Shown here one piece after another: positions 9,038 through 19,646 of a DNA stretch of 64,000 bases. Where the stretch lies: contig JAFRJM010000017.1 in assembly GCA_017432285.1 (NCBI GenBank), forward strand, positions 43,624 to 107,623. The letters run 5' to 3'. The first letter of the stretch is position 1. Each line of letters opens with the position of its first letter. The notes under the pieces are model-generated. The model searched no databases. It saw only the letters and a program-made list of their open reading frames with translations, and was not told where the DNA came from. Origin of the DNA: Oscillospiraceae bacterium. Lineage in GTDB: Bacteria > Bacillota > Clostridia > Oscillospirales > Ruminococcaceae. Both the position numbers and the translations under genes were made by a program.

Positions 9038-10186
9038 TTATAGTTCGATCTTTCCGTAAAGACTTCCGATGAATTCCTCCGTGGATTTCAGTTCCTTGCG
9101 GACCGGAATGTCATTCACCTTGATCTTGTTCGTCTCAGATGTTGTTTCCTCTGCGACTTTTCCTGCTTTTCCGCTTCTGTTGCGGCGGCTGCGTCTTCCA
9201 TCATCGGAAGATGCGCCTTCGAGAGTGATTACGACCTTGCGGCGCGGTTCGCTACCCACTGAATGGGATGTCACGCCTTCGATCTTCTGCACTTCAGAAT
9301 GCACTATCGCTCTTTCATAAGGATTCATTGGCTCAAGGGTCATGCTTCTGCGGTTCTTCTTGACCTTTGCAGATGTCTTCTCTGCAAGGCTGCGAAGAGC
9401 TGTTTCCCTGCGGGAGCGGTAGCCCTCGACATCCAGACTCACTCTGCAGTAATCTCCACCCTCGCGGGAGGATCCTACCGTACAGAGATACTGGATAGCA
9501 TCCATAAGCTCTCCTCTTTTGCCGATGAGCATCGGGGCATCTTCGCCTCCGATCTGGATGCATACGCCGCGCTCGGTCTTCGCAAACTGGTACTCTACCT
9601 CTTTTGCACCGTATGCGGCAACGATCTCTTTCAGGAAATTGAAAGAATTTACTGCGCGCTCAGGAAGCTGATCCTCCGGGATCAGTTCAAGAACGGTGTT
9701 CTCTGCCATTCTTTCTGTTGCTTCCTCAGCTTTCTTGCTCTCTTTTTTCTCTGCAGCCTTCTTGACCTTTTTCAGTTCGTTGACTGCCTCTTTCTTTTGC
9801 TCTTTTTTCTGATTCTTGTCTTGTTTCTGCTCTTTAGGCTGTTTTTGCTCTTGTGGCTGTTGTTTTACTTCTTCGGCTTTTTTGCTGTTCTGGTTTCTTT
9901 CCTGGTCTTTGTTTTTCTGCTTCTGTTCTTTTTTCGGTTTCTGGGTCTGCTCTTTCTTTTCTGGTGCTTTTTTATCGTGCTGGCTTTCGCCGTAAAGCAG
10001 CTCATATACCGAGAAGTCGGATTCCGCTTTTGTTACTCTTACTTTAGCGGGTTTAGAGAAAAACAGGATCTTTTGAGGCATCTCGAGGATCTCTACCGTT
10101 ATCTCGTCACGGCTGACTCCAAGCTGTCTGCATGCTTCCTCGACGGCCTCATCGACAGTTTTACCTGTCGTGATGATTTCTGCCAT
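9038..10186 (-). CDS. khpB: RNA-binding protein KhpB (Jag/EloR)
   Basis: 382-residue RNA-binding protein that in Firmicutes acts with KhpA on cell elongation. The N-terminal Jag domain (~1-52, ITTGKTVDEAVEEACRQLGV) is followed by a very long K/Q/E-rich linker (~70-165) with low-complexity runs such as KEQKQKNKDQERNQ, then a KH domain with LIGKRGELMDAIQYL (~217-231) and an R3H domain with ERAIVHSEVQ (~288-297). A basic tail DDGRRSRRNRSGKAGK and ~35 further residues close the protein. The linker is longer than in most homologues. ATG 10186 follows AAAGGAAG. It lies 21 bases after yidC, as in most Firmicutes. Confidence 0.93.
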   Translation of the reverse strand: MAEIITTGKTVDEAVEEACRQLGVSRDEITVEILEMPQKILFFSKPAKVRVTKAESDFSVYELLYGESQHDKKAPEKKEQTQKPKKEQKQKNKDQERNQNSKKAEEVKQQPQEQKQPKEQKQDKNQKKEQKKEAVNELKKVKKAAEKKESKKAEEATERMAENTVLELIPEDQLPERAVNSFNFLKEIVAAYGAKEVEYQFAKTERGVCIQIGGEDAPMLIGKRGELMDAIQYLCTVGSSREGGDYCRVSLDVEGYRSRRETALRSLAEKTSAKVKKNRRSMTLEPMNPYERAIVHSEVQKIEGVTSHSVGSEPRRKVVITLEGASSDDGRRSRRNRSGKAGKVAEETTSETNKIKVNDIPVRKELKSTEEFIGSLYGKIEL

Positions 10187-10207
10187 CTGTTCTTCCTTTC
10201 GATAAGA

Positions 10208-11269
10208 TTACTCTTCTCCGTACCGTTCCTGATCGATCTCTCTTGCTCTCTGCAGGCGAAGCCGATCCGCCTCATTGGCAGAGAGTTCCTTTTCCACGGT
10301 CTTTCCTGTTGCTTTGTCCGTATAAGTAACTGTGCGTCTTGCGTTCTTCTGTTTCTTTTTCTGCTTGATCTGTTCCTGGATCTGTTTCTTCATCTCTTCA
10401 GGATCATACATCTTCTTGAGCACCAAGCTCTGCAGCATAGTAAGTAAGTTCTGGAATCCCCAATAAAGGCTGAAGCCCAGCGGATACAGGAAGGAGAACC
10501 ATGCGAACATAATGCTGGACGTGATCATCATCGATCTTGTCTGCCTTGCTGCCGCACCGTCCTGGGTGCCGGAGCTCTTCATCATGACATATGTGGAGAG
10601 TAGCTGCGTAACGATAGAGAAGATCGGGATAAGGAGGGCCCAGCCCAGCTTGAATTCCGGTTTCTCATAGAGGTTGATGCTTCCGATATTCATCTGGAGG
10701 TTCTGGATCTTTGCCAGTTCAGGACCGTATGTGGATGAAAGATCGGAAAACGCCGCAAAGTTGGACTTTACGTACTGGATGATATAAGTCTCAATCATAC
10801 GATTGTTACTTGCCAATGTTGTGCCTGCGTCTGCCGCAAGCTGGATCGTCCTCTCAGTCATATTGCTGATGAACTCGGACGGAAGTGTGAGCATGTAGGT
10901 CAGGGGCTTGTAGATAACTTCTACAAGACCGAACATGATCAGGAGGTTGATCACCATCGGAAGACATCCCGCTGTCGGGTTGTACCCGTATTCTGTGGTG
11001 AGCTTGCTGAGCTCCTCGTTCTGCTTCTCGCGGTCATTCTTGTATCTGGTCTGGATATCCTGGATCATCGGGTTGAATGCCGCCATCATTGCAGTGCTCT
11101 TCTGCTGCTGCATGCTAAGCGGGAACATCAGGATCTTAGTGATCAGAGTGAATAAAAGAAGTGCAAAGACATATGCGAGAGGCATATGCAGTATATCTGT
11201 CACGAGCCAGTAACAGAATTTCATGATGTACCCGAGCGGTACCGCCAATAGGCTGTTAATTAGATTCAT
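10208..11269 (-). CDS. yidC: Membrane protein insertase YidC/OxaA
   Basis: 353-residue inner-membrane insertase of the YidC/Oxa1/Alb3 family. It lacks the large periplasmic domain of Gram-negative YidC, as expected for a monoderm, and has about five membrane helices. Core motifs: LLFTLITKILMFPLSMQQQK (~38-57; conserved hydrophilic-groove Lys/Arg area), the cytoplasmic coiled hairpin IQDIQTRYKNDREKQNEELS, NPTAGCLPMVINLLIMFGL, and ALLIPIFSIVTQLLSTYVM. The C-terminus is strongly basic (EQIKQKKKQKNARR), suited to ribosome contact. The periplasmic loop between helices 2 and 3 is long. yidD lies 17 bases upstream. Confidence 0.95.
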   Translation of the reverse strand: MNLINSLLAVPLGYIMKFCYWLVTDILHMPLAYVFALLLFTLITKILMFPLSMQQQKSTAMMAAFNPMIQDIQTRYKNDREKQNEELSKLTTEYGYNPTAGCLPMVINLLIMFGLVEVIYKPLTYMLTLPSEFISNMTERTIQLAADAGTTLASNNRMIETYIIQYVKSNFAAFSDLSSTYGPELAKIQNLQMNIGSINLYEKPEFKLGWALLIPIFSIVTQLLSTYVMMKSSGTQDGAAARQTRSMMITSSIMFAWFSFLYPLGFSLYWGFQNLLTMLQSLVLKKMYDPEEMKKQIQEQIKQKKKQKNARRTVTYTDKATGKTVEKELSANEADRLRLQRAREIDQERYGEE

Positions 11270-11286
11270 AATCAGCTCCGATTATT

Positions 11287-11520
11287 TTATTTTTTCGGAG
11301 GAACAGGGTCATATCCCCACCCGCCGAATGGATTGCATCTTAGTATGCGGCGAATTCCAAGCCATACTCCGCGCACAGGTCCGTGGATCTGTATCGCCCC
11401 GATCATGTACTGACTGCAGGTCGGAGTATACCGGCAGCTCTTTCCTATCCATGGGGACAGCGTCAACTGATACAGACGTATTATCCCTATAAGTATTTTA
11501 CTGACTGCTGCACTGATCAT
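11287..11520 (-). CDS. yidD: Membrane protein insertion efficiency factor YidD
   Basis: 77-residue protein with the YidD signature: [20 protein letters not shown] (~15-34), then CSQYMIGAI and [16 protein letters not shown], including the conserved Cys residues. It is thought to assist YidC-dependent insertion at the inner face of the membrane. The start lies inside the end of rnpA (23-base overlap); a TTG at 11526, two codons earlier, is an alternative. Overlap with rnpA is normal in this cluster. Confidence 0.93.
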   Translation of the reverse strand: MISAAVSKILIGIIRLYQLTLSPWIGKSCRYTPTCSQYMIGAIQIHGPVRGVWLGIRRILRCNPFGGWGYDPVPPKK

Positions 11521-11851
11521 CGCCAAGAAAACCCGCCCTTGTTAAGTGATCCTTCAGGACTGCCTCAACATCTGTGCTTTTCTTATCCAGGATAGCATGT
11601 CTGCAAACCACGACTATATCGAAAGAATCCTCGGAGTCTTTCAGAAGGTCTGTTGCTGCTGCCTTGACTATCCTTCTTGCACGGTTGCGCTCCACTGCGC
11701 AACCAAGTTTTTTATTTGTTGTTATACCCAAACATATCCCGCCACGCTTTTTGGGCACCAGATAGGTGACCAACATGGGAGATACATAGGAAAGATTGCT
11801 TCTGTATGCTCTTTGAAACAGATAATTCTTATTAAGAGATTGTAATTTCAT
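11498..11851 (-). CDS. rnpA: Ribonuclease P protein component
   Basis: 117-residue basic protein that pairs with the RNase P RNA to mature tRNA 5' ends. The RNR motif is seen in [20 protein letters not shown] (~50-69), preceded by [20 protein letters not shown] and the [11 protein letters not shown] strand. Shine-Dalgarno is weak (only GGTCTT), consistent with coupling to rpmH. It overlaps yidD at its 3' end. Confidence 0.95.
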   Translation of the reverse strand: MKLQSLNKNYLFQRAYRSNLSYVSPMLVTYLVPKKRGGICLGITTNKKLGCAVERNRARRIVKAAATDLLKDSEDSFDIVVVCRHAILDKKSTDVEAVLKDHLTRAGFLGDDQCSSQ

Positions 11852-11878
11852 TAAGACCAGATGCCGACTTATTAATAA

Positions 11879-11900
11879 AGCCAGCCGCTATCGGTTGGCT
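11879..11900 (-). promoter_or_regulatory. Hairpin between rpmH and rnpA
   Basis: AGCCAGCCG / CGGTTGGCT arms with a 4-base loop in the 54-base rpmH-rnpA gap. On the minus strand it is followed by TTTATTAATAA, a weak T-run, so it could attenuate and set the L34:RnpA ratio. The pairing is stronger when read on the plus strand, where a T-run also follows, so orientation is uncertain. Confidence 0.4.
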
Positions 11901-11905
11901 TCTTT

Positions 11906-12040
11906 TTACGCGCTTAGACGAGCCCGGCCGCGTGCACGACGACGTGCTAAGATCTTGCGTCCGCTCTTTGTTGCCATACGCTTCAGGAAACCGTGTTCCT
12001 TTTTCTGTGTCCTTTTCTTAGGATGAAATGTAGGTTGCAT
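11906..12040 (-). CDS. rpmH: 50S ribosomal protein L34
   Basis: 44-residue very basic protein, complete from [20 protein letters not shown] to the [10 protein letters not shown] end, with the family core [17 protein letters not shown]. It is a component of the large ribosomal subunit. ATG 12040 follows AGGAGA. Its promoter lies divergently from that of dnaA; it heads the leftward rnpA-yidD-yidC-khpB transcript. Confidence 0.97.
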   Translation of the reverse strand: MQPTFHPKKRTQKKEHGFLKRMATKSGRKILARRRARGRARLSA

Positions 12041-12073
12041 TAGAATTCTCCTTTATAAACCTCGCGGAAAATA

Positions 12074-12103
12074 AGTATATACTAGTGCATTTTTGATTGT
12101 CAA
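12074..12103 (-). promoter_or_regulatory. Sigma-A-type promoter of rpmH
   Basis: On the minus strand, a perfect -35 TTGACA (complement of 12098-12103) is followed after 18 bases by -10 TATACT (complement of 12074-12079). The first base of the L34 start codon lies 34 bases downstream of the -10. Confidence 0.75.
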
Positions 12104-12197
12104 GGAAAAAACATTTACTCCTATTTCTTTTTCTTCGTTTTTGTATGGCGTTTTTCGACGCAAAATAGGCCTTTTTTGTTGAAAACAGACCCTATTT

Positions 12198-12227
12198 TTG
12201 ATAAAATTAATGGGTACATTATATAGT
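12198..12227 (+). promoter_or_regulatory. Sigma-A-type promoter of dnaA
   Basis: TTGATA at 12198-12203, 18-base spacer, TATAGT at 12222-12227; dnaA begins at 12264. Upstream, TGTTGAAAA (12177-12185) is a 7-of-9 match to an inverted DnaA box and could serve autoregulation; that part is inference. Confidence 0.6.
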
Positions 12228-12263
12228 ATTATTTTAAAGACATTCTATTTAAAGAGGACGACT

Positions 12264-13568
12264 ATGGATTCCTTCTCACAATGCTTAGACGCTGTAAAAG
12301 AGTACTGCAAACAGTATATAACTGAAGCAGCTTACAATCTCTGGATCAACGGACTCGAAGCCGAATCATTCAACGGAGACAGTGCCGTTCTTTCCGCTTC
12401 ATCCGAATTTCTGAGGTCGAACGTAGAATCCCGTTATCTTAATTTGCTTAAAGAAGGCTTTGAAGCTGTCATCGGTTATTCAATCGACTTAAAGATAATA
12501 GCAAGGGACAGCAAAGCTCCGGAGACAGTCCTTCATGCTCCTATGGCAACAAGAGGCGAGAGTTCCTACACCTTTGATAACTTTATCATAGGACCGGACA
12601 ACAGATTTGCTCATGCTGCAGCTATTGCAGTAGCAGCAAATCCTTCAAACGCGTACAACCCGCTGTTCATCTACGGATCATCTGGACTCGGAAAGACACA
12701 TCTTCTTTATGCTATCAAGAACCAACTTGCACAGACCAGACCTGAACTCAAGGTTCTGTATATTGGTGGAGACAGTTTCACCAATGAACTAATAGCTGCC
12801 ATCAAGAGCGGATCAACAGAGCCTTTCCACGAGAAATACCGCAATGTTGATGTCCTTCTGGTCGACGACGTACAGTTCATAGGAGGAAAAGAAGCCACTC
12901 AGGAAGAATTCTTCCACACCTTCAACGCTCTCCATGATGCACATAAGCAGATCGTATTGACATCAGACCGTCCTCCTAAAGAGATAAAGAGTCTGGAAGA
13001 CCGTCTCCGCACACGTTTTGAATGGGGACTTATTGCAGACGTTAAACCGCCGGATATCGAAACCAGGATTTCAATCCTCTATCAGAAAGCGGATGAGATG
13101 AATTTCAAGCTTCCTGCCGATGTCGCGGAATATATCGCGCAGCAGCTCAAAAACGACGTCAGACAGCTTGAAGGAACGTTAAAGAAACTCTATGCCTATT
13201 ACCTGATGACTGGTTCCGAACCGACTTTGGCACAGGCACAGGAAGCAATCAGCGACATAATCAACGAGCAGATGCCATGGCCGGCAACAGTAGATAAAAT
13301 CATTGAGGAATGCTCAAGGACATTCGTTGTTTCCGCCGATGATCTTCGTTCCAACAAGCAGAATGCAGATATATCTACAGCCAGACAGGCAGCTATGTAT
13401 GTCATCCGTGAGATAACCGGAAATACGATGGAAAAGATAGGTGCTGAACTTGGCGGAAGAAATCATGCAACTGTAGTCTACGCCATCCGTAAAGTTGAGA
13501 AACAGATGAAAGAAGATCCAAGGTTCAAAGCTATAGTTGAAGATATAATCAAAAACTGTCAGCAATAA
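12264..13568 (+). CDS. dnaA: Chromosomal replication initiator DnaA
   Basis: 434-residue AAA+ initiator that binds oriC and loads the helicase. Domain I (~1-80) begins SFSQCLDAVKEYCKQYITEA; domain II is short; domain III holds Walker A YGSSGLGKTHLL (~138-149), Walker B LLVDDVQFIGGK and sensor-1 IVLTSDRPPKE; domain IV carries the DnaA-box binding helix GGRNHATVVYAIRKVEKQM (~393-411). ATG 12264 follows AGAGGA; upstream in-frame ATG codons lie in the promoter and are rejected. It opens the rightward replichore and is followed by dnaN. Confidence 0.98.
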   Translation: MDSFSQCLDAVKEYCKQYITEAAYNLWINGLEAESFNGDSAVLSASSEFLRSNVESRYLNLLKEGFEAVIGYSIDLKIIARDSKAPETVLHAPMATRGESSYTFDNFIIGPDNRFAHAAAIAVAANPSNAYNPLFIYGSSGLGKTHLLYAIKNQLAQTRPELKVLYIGGDSFTNELIAAIKSGSTEPFHEKYRNVDVLLVDDVQFIGGKEATQEEFFHTFNALHDAHKQIVLTSDRPPKEIKSLEDRLRTRFEWGLIADVKPPDIETRISILYQKADEMNFKLPADVAEYIAQQLKNDVRQLEGTLKKLYAYYLMTGSEPTLAQAQEAISDIINEQMPWPATVDKIIEECSRTFVVSADDLRSNKQNADISTARQAAMYVIREITGNTMEKIGAELGGRNHATVVYAIRKVEKQMKEDPRFKAIVEDIIKNCQQ

Positions 13569-13778
13569 ACATTTTTTTAACTATTTACTCATTGTTTTCA
13601 ACATCATCAACATCTGTTTTTGATTATCAGCAGATTAAATATATTTTAAACACCGGTCTGTGAAAGATTTATCATTGATTTTTCAATATATTTCTTCATT
13701 CTTATGAATCTTCCACATTTTAACGGTGCCTACTAAAATAACTCAATAAATATATTAAAGATTAGGGGATTGTGAATC
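13569..13778. other. Putative oriC (dnaA-dnaN intergenic region)
   Basis: 210-base, strongly AT-rich gap with no open frame. No exact TTATCCACA box is seen. Four 7-of-9 matches occur: tandem TTTTCAACA and TCATCAACA (13595-13612, abutting), TCTTCCACA (13709-13717) and inverted TGTGAATCA (13771-13779, touching the dnaN start). The tract at ~13630-13700 is the most likely unwinding element. Position between dnaA and dnaN at the strand-switch of the core genes supports an origin; the 223-base rpmH-dnaA gap is the alternative or a second half of a bipartite origin. Confidence 0.5.
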
Positions 13779-14888
13779 ATGAAAATTACTTGCAACCGGA
13801 TGGAGCTTCTTACTTCGATAACCGGAGTCAGCAGAGCAGTCAGCGGAAAGTCATCTATTCCTTCCATAGAAGGTATTCTGTTTGAGTGCGATGACACCAA
13901 ACTGAAACTCACAGCATACGATCTTGAGATAGGTATCATTACCTATACAGCAGCTGAGGTATACGACACAGGAAGTATCGTAATCAATGCCAGACTTCTC
14001 AGTGATATCCTCCGCAAGAGCGATGGAGATACAGTAACTATCGAAAGCGATGACAACCTCAGAGTAAACATTCAGAGCGGCATCACAAAATACAATTTTA
14101 TTGGTATTTCTGCTCTGGATTTCCCTGAACTTCCGACACCCACAACAGACAATTCACTGACTATTCCGGGACAGGATATCAAAGATCTCATAGATAAGAC
14201 TATTTATGCAGTATCCACCAGCGATCAGAAACCCGTTCATACCGGAAGCAAATTCATTCTTGAGGATAATGTGCTCACAGTTGTATCCGTTGACGGACAT
14301 AGGCTTGCGATTGCAAAGAAAGACGGACTTGAGAGTGACCTTGAGACTTCTTTTATAGTTCCTGCAAAGACTCTTCAGGAATTGTCAAAACTCATCGGAG
14401 ACAAAGAAGAGAACATTAAAGTAAGCACAGCAAGAAGATATGCAGTATTCAATCTTGTTGGCTACACGGTGATCACCCGTCTGTTAGAGGGAGATTTCAT
14501 CGATTATAAGAAGAGCTTACCGCGTTCTTATAAGACTGTAGTTACACTTAATGCCGGAAGTCTCATAGATGCTGTAGACAGGACCTCTTTGCTTATCAGC
14601 GACAGGTTCAAGAGTCCCATTAGACTGGAAGTTGAAGATCAGTCTATAAAAGTAAGCTGCACGACAGCACTGGGATCTGTTCATGACGAGATAGCTTGCG
14701 AATCAGAGGGAGATCCTGTAACGATAGGTTTCAACTACCGCTATATCCTGGATGCTCTCCGCAATGCAGGTGTTTCCACAGTGAAGCTCATGCTCAATGA
14801 ACCCACGATGCCCATGACTGTTGTTCCGGAAGATGGAGATGATTTCCTTTATCTTATCCTTCCGGTGAGATTGCGTTCCAATGACTAG
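13779..14888 (+). CDS. dnaN: DNA polymerase III beta sliding clamp
   Basis: 369-residue ring-forming processivity clamp with three similar domains. It starts MKITCNRMELLTSITGVSRA and ends with the clamp-typical PMTVVPEDGDDFLYLILPVR. Internal landmarks: GILFECDDTKLKLTAYDLEI (~30-49), VDGHRLA (~173-179) and LLISDRF (~270). ATG follows AGGGGA. Its stop overlaps the start of the S4 gene by eight bases. Confidence 0.97.
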   Translation: MKITCNRMELLTSITGVSRAVSGKSSIPSIEGILFECDDTKLKLTAYDLEIGIITYTAAEVYDTGSIVINARLLSDILRKSDGDTVTIESDDNLRVNIQSGITKYNFIGISALDFPELPTPTTDNSLTIPGQDIKDLIDKTIYAVSTSDQKPVHTGSKFILEDNVLTVVSVDGHRLAIAKKDGLESDLETSFIVPAKTLQELSKLIGDKEENIKVSTARRYAVFNLVGYTVITRLLEGDFIDYKKSLPRSYKTVVTLNAGSLIDAVDRTSLLISDRFKSPIRLEVEDQSIKVSCTTALGSVHDEIACESEGDPVTIGFNYRYILDALRNAGVSTVKLMLNEPTMPMTVVPEDGDDFLYLILPVRLRSND

Positions 14889-15093
14889 AATATTGATTCA
14901 TACAGATTACATCACTTTGAGTCAGTTCCTTAAATTCTCCGGAGCTGTTGAGACCGGAGGAGAAGCGGGAGACGAAATAAGAGCCGGACAGGTCCTTCTT
15001 AATGGAGAACCCTGCACGGTAAAAGGAAAAAAACTGTACGGCGGCGAAGTAGTAACTGTATATGGTGAAGATTATCAGGTGGTGAAGCCGTGA
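14881..15093 (+). CDS. yaaA: S4-domain RNA-binding protein YaaA
   Basis: 70-residue single S4 domain: TLSQFLKFSGAVETGGEAGD (~12-31), then LLNGEPCTVKGKKLYGGEVV and the VYGEDYQVV end. YaaA/RlbA-type genes sit between dnaN and recF in many Firmicutes and bind RNA, possibly ribosomal. It overlaps dnaN by eight bases and shares a GTGA overlap with recF, so the three are translationally coupled. Confidence 0.93.
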   Translation: MTRILIHTDYITLSQFLKFSGAVETGGEAGDEIRAGQVLLNGEPCTVKGKKLYGGEVVTVYGEDYQVVKP

Positions 15094-16181
15094 GGCTGAT
15101 ATCGGAAAAGATCCTGAATTTTCGAAATATAGCATCCGCAGAATTTGTTCCCTCGGAGACAGTGACTGTCATCTGCGGGGAGAACGGACAGGGAAAGACC
15201 AATCTTCTTGAGAGTATCTTTCTCCTGAGCGGAGCCAAAAGTTTCCGAAAAGTGAAGGATCGTGAAATGATCACAAAAGAAGAGGAGTTTTCTGTGATCG
15301 ATGCCTTGTTTTTCGCGGGGCAGAGGGAACAAAGTTTCCATTTTACGATCAGTGACAAAGGAAGACGCGCCTCTCTCAATCATGGTTCGGAACAAAAGGC
15401 TTCAGATTTTGCTGGAACCTTTTGTTGTGTTGTCTTTTCTCCGGATCATCTTGAACTTGTGAAGGGCACACCGTCTGAGAGAAGGAGATTTCTGGATACT
15501 GCTCTGTGTCAGCTTTCTCCCAGATATCTGAACGATCTCAGAAACTACACAAGGCTCATCCAACAGAAGAACACACTGCTCAAGGATGCCAGAGGGATAG
15601 CGGCAGCGTTCGATATCCTGGATATATACGACCGGCAGCTGGCTGATAATGCCGTGGGTATCTCAAAAGCCAGAAGAGCTTTTGTAGGCCAGCTGGATCT
15701 TGTGTCAAGAGAGGCATATGCTTCGATCTCCGGAAAATGGGAAGAGATGGAACTGGGATACCAGTCAACTCTGTTTGATAGCGGTGACTTTGACCCGGAA
15801 GAGGCATACAAAAGGATACTTGCCGCGAGAACAGATGACATAAGGGCAGGATTTTCAACTGTCGGACCTCACAGAGACGATCTGGATATGAAAATAAACG
15901 GAGATCCGGCAAAGATATATGCTTCACAGGGACAGCAGAGAACAGCAGTGCTCGCTCTTAAACTGGCGGAAGCGGAGCTTTTCAGGCAGAAACTTGAGGA
16001 AGAACCGATACTGCTGCTGGACGATGTCCTCTCCGAGCTGGACGGATACAGACAGGAATTTCTGCTAAAGAGATTGGGCAGATCCCAGGCGATAATAACC
16101 TGCTGTGATCCGAATTTCGTTGAGAGGCAGACAGATGCGAAGGTCTTCAGGATGCACCGCGGTGTCCTTACGGAGGAATGA
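15090..16181 (+). CDS. recF: DNA replication and repair protein RecF
   Basis: 363-residue SMC-like ATPase that loads RecA at gaps. Walker A is ICGENGQGKTN (~28-38); the signature region is YASQGQQRTAVLALKLAEAE (~271-290); Walker B is ILLLDDVLSELD. The start is GTG at 15090, overlapping the yaaA stop (GTGA). Translation from GTG gives the family's usual LISEKILNFRNIASAEF N-terminus. Confidence 0.96.
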   Translation: MRLISEKILNFRNIASAEFVPSETVTVICGENGQGKTNLLESIFLLSGAKSFRKVKDREMITKEEEFSVIDALFFAGQREQSFHFTISDKGRRASLNHGSEQKASDFAGTFCCVVFSPDHLELVKGTPSERRRFLDTALCQLSPRYLNDLRNYTRLIQQKNTLLKDARGIAAAFDILDIYDRQLADNAVGISKARRAFVGQLDLVSREAYASISGKWEEMELGYQSTLFDSGDFDPEEAYKRILAARTDDIRAGFSTVGPHRDDLDMKINGDPAKIYASQGQQRTAVLALKLAEAELFRQKLEEEPILLLDDVLSELDGYRQEFLLKRLGRSQAIITCCDPNFVERQTDAKVFRMHRGVLTEE

Positions 16182-16184
16182 GCC

Positions 16185-16451
16185 ATGTATCTGCATCTTG
16201 GAAACGACATCGCGGTAAGAACCAGCGAAGTGATAGGCATTTTTGATTTCGACTACTGCTCGATAGACAAGAGAGCAAGGATGTTCCTGTCAAAGGCACA
16301 GAAGAACGGGGAGATCATTGATGTCACATATGAACTGCCGAAGAGCTTTATAGTCACGGCAGATAAAAAGAAAAAGAGAGTATATATAACGAACGTCTCA
16401 ACGTCTACTCTCGCAAAACGTGCGGAGAAAGAAAGAGAGATCGAAGAATAG
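16185..16451 (+). CDS. remB: RemB (DUF370) extracellular-matrix regulator homologue
   Basis: 88-residue protein matching the DUF370/RemB family found between recF and gyrB in Firmicutes. It begins MYLHLGNDIAVRTSEVIGIF and includes FDYCSIDKRARMFLSKAQKN and SFIVTADKKKKRVYITNVS. In Bacillus RemA/RemB influence biofilm-matrix gene expression; the role here is inferred. It starts three bases after recF, with GGAGGA in the recF end, and is eight bases from gyrB. Confidence 0.9.
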   Translation: MYLHLGNDIAVRTSEVIGIFDFDYCSIDKRARMFLSKAQKNGEIIDVTYELPKSFIVTADKKKKRVYITNVSTSTLAKRAEKEREIEE

Positions 16452-16455
16452 GTAA

Positions 16456-19123
<2,668 letters not shown>

Positions 19124-19124
19124 T

Positions 19125-19628
19125 ATGCAGCAGGAAGAACGTGTTTTTTATTTGTCGCCTGAAGAGGCGGAAGCCGTGGCAAAGGCAGAAACGGGGATAG
19201 GCGATCTCCCGAGGCAGATGTCCATGGGACTGGTGATAATGCTTATGGCTGTGATCGTCCTGAGGATCATCATGGATATGCCGCTTCCCTCGCTGAAAGC
19301 CATAGGAGCATATGTCGTGGCCCTCGTTGCCTGGGTGATCCTGGTGGTTCATTCCAGATTCAAGGTTAAACAGGCAGCTGAGGAACTGAAGGGAAAGCCG
19401 TACTATCTCAGAGTATCGGAAGCGGAAGTCGCTGCTGGGAAATACAGAGATGATCTGACATATCACGCTGTGTGGAACGATATACAGATGATAGAGAGAG
19501 GATCACTTATATACAGGATCACTTCTCCGATGGGAAGACTATGCCTTCCAAAAACAGCTCTTTCCTATGAGGAGAGAGAAAAGCTTGAAACGCTGGGAAC
19601 TATCCAGGTCGAGCGAAAATGGATGTAA
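19125..19628 (+). CDS. Second YcxB-like membrane protein
   Basis: 167-residue protein. Two membrane segments (MGLVIMLMAVIVLRIIMDM and AIGAYVVALVAWVILVV, ~34-70) precede a C-terminal domain with the same pattern as its neighbour: an aromatic-W-NDIQMIERGSLIYRI strand pair, then LCLPKTALSYEEREKLETL. The two genes look like divergent duplicates. It begins one base after the preceding stop and ends 18 bases before gyrA. No catalytic residues are recognisable. Confidence 0.75.
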   Translation: MQQEERVFYLSPEEAEAVAKAETGIGDLPRQMSMGLVIMLMAVIVLRIIMDMPLPSLKAIGAYVVALVAWVILVVHSRFKVKQAAEELKGKPYYLRVSEAEVAAGKYRDDLTYHAVWNDIQMIERGSLIYRITSPMGRLCLPKTALSYEEREKLETLGTIQVERKWM

Positions 19629-19646
19629 CACGAAAGTGAGATATAG

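Noticed and set aside
9263-10447. Plus-strand frame of 394 codons opposite khpB
   Set aside because: Composition is dominated by Leu/Phe runs that mirror the Lys/Glu-rich linker of KhpB on the other strand.
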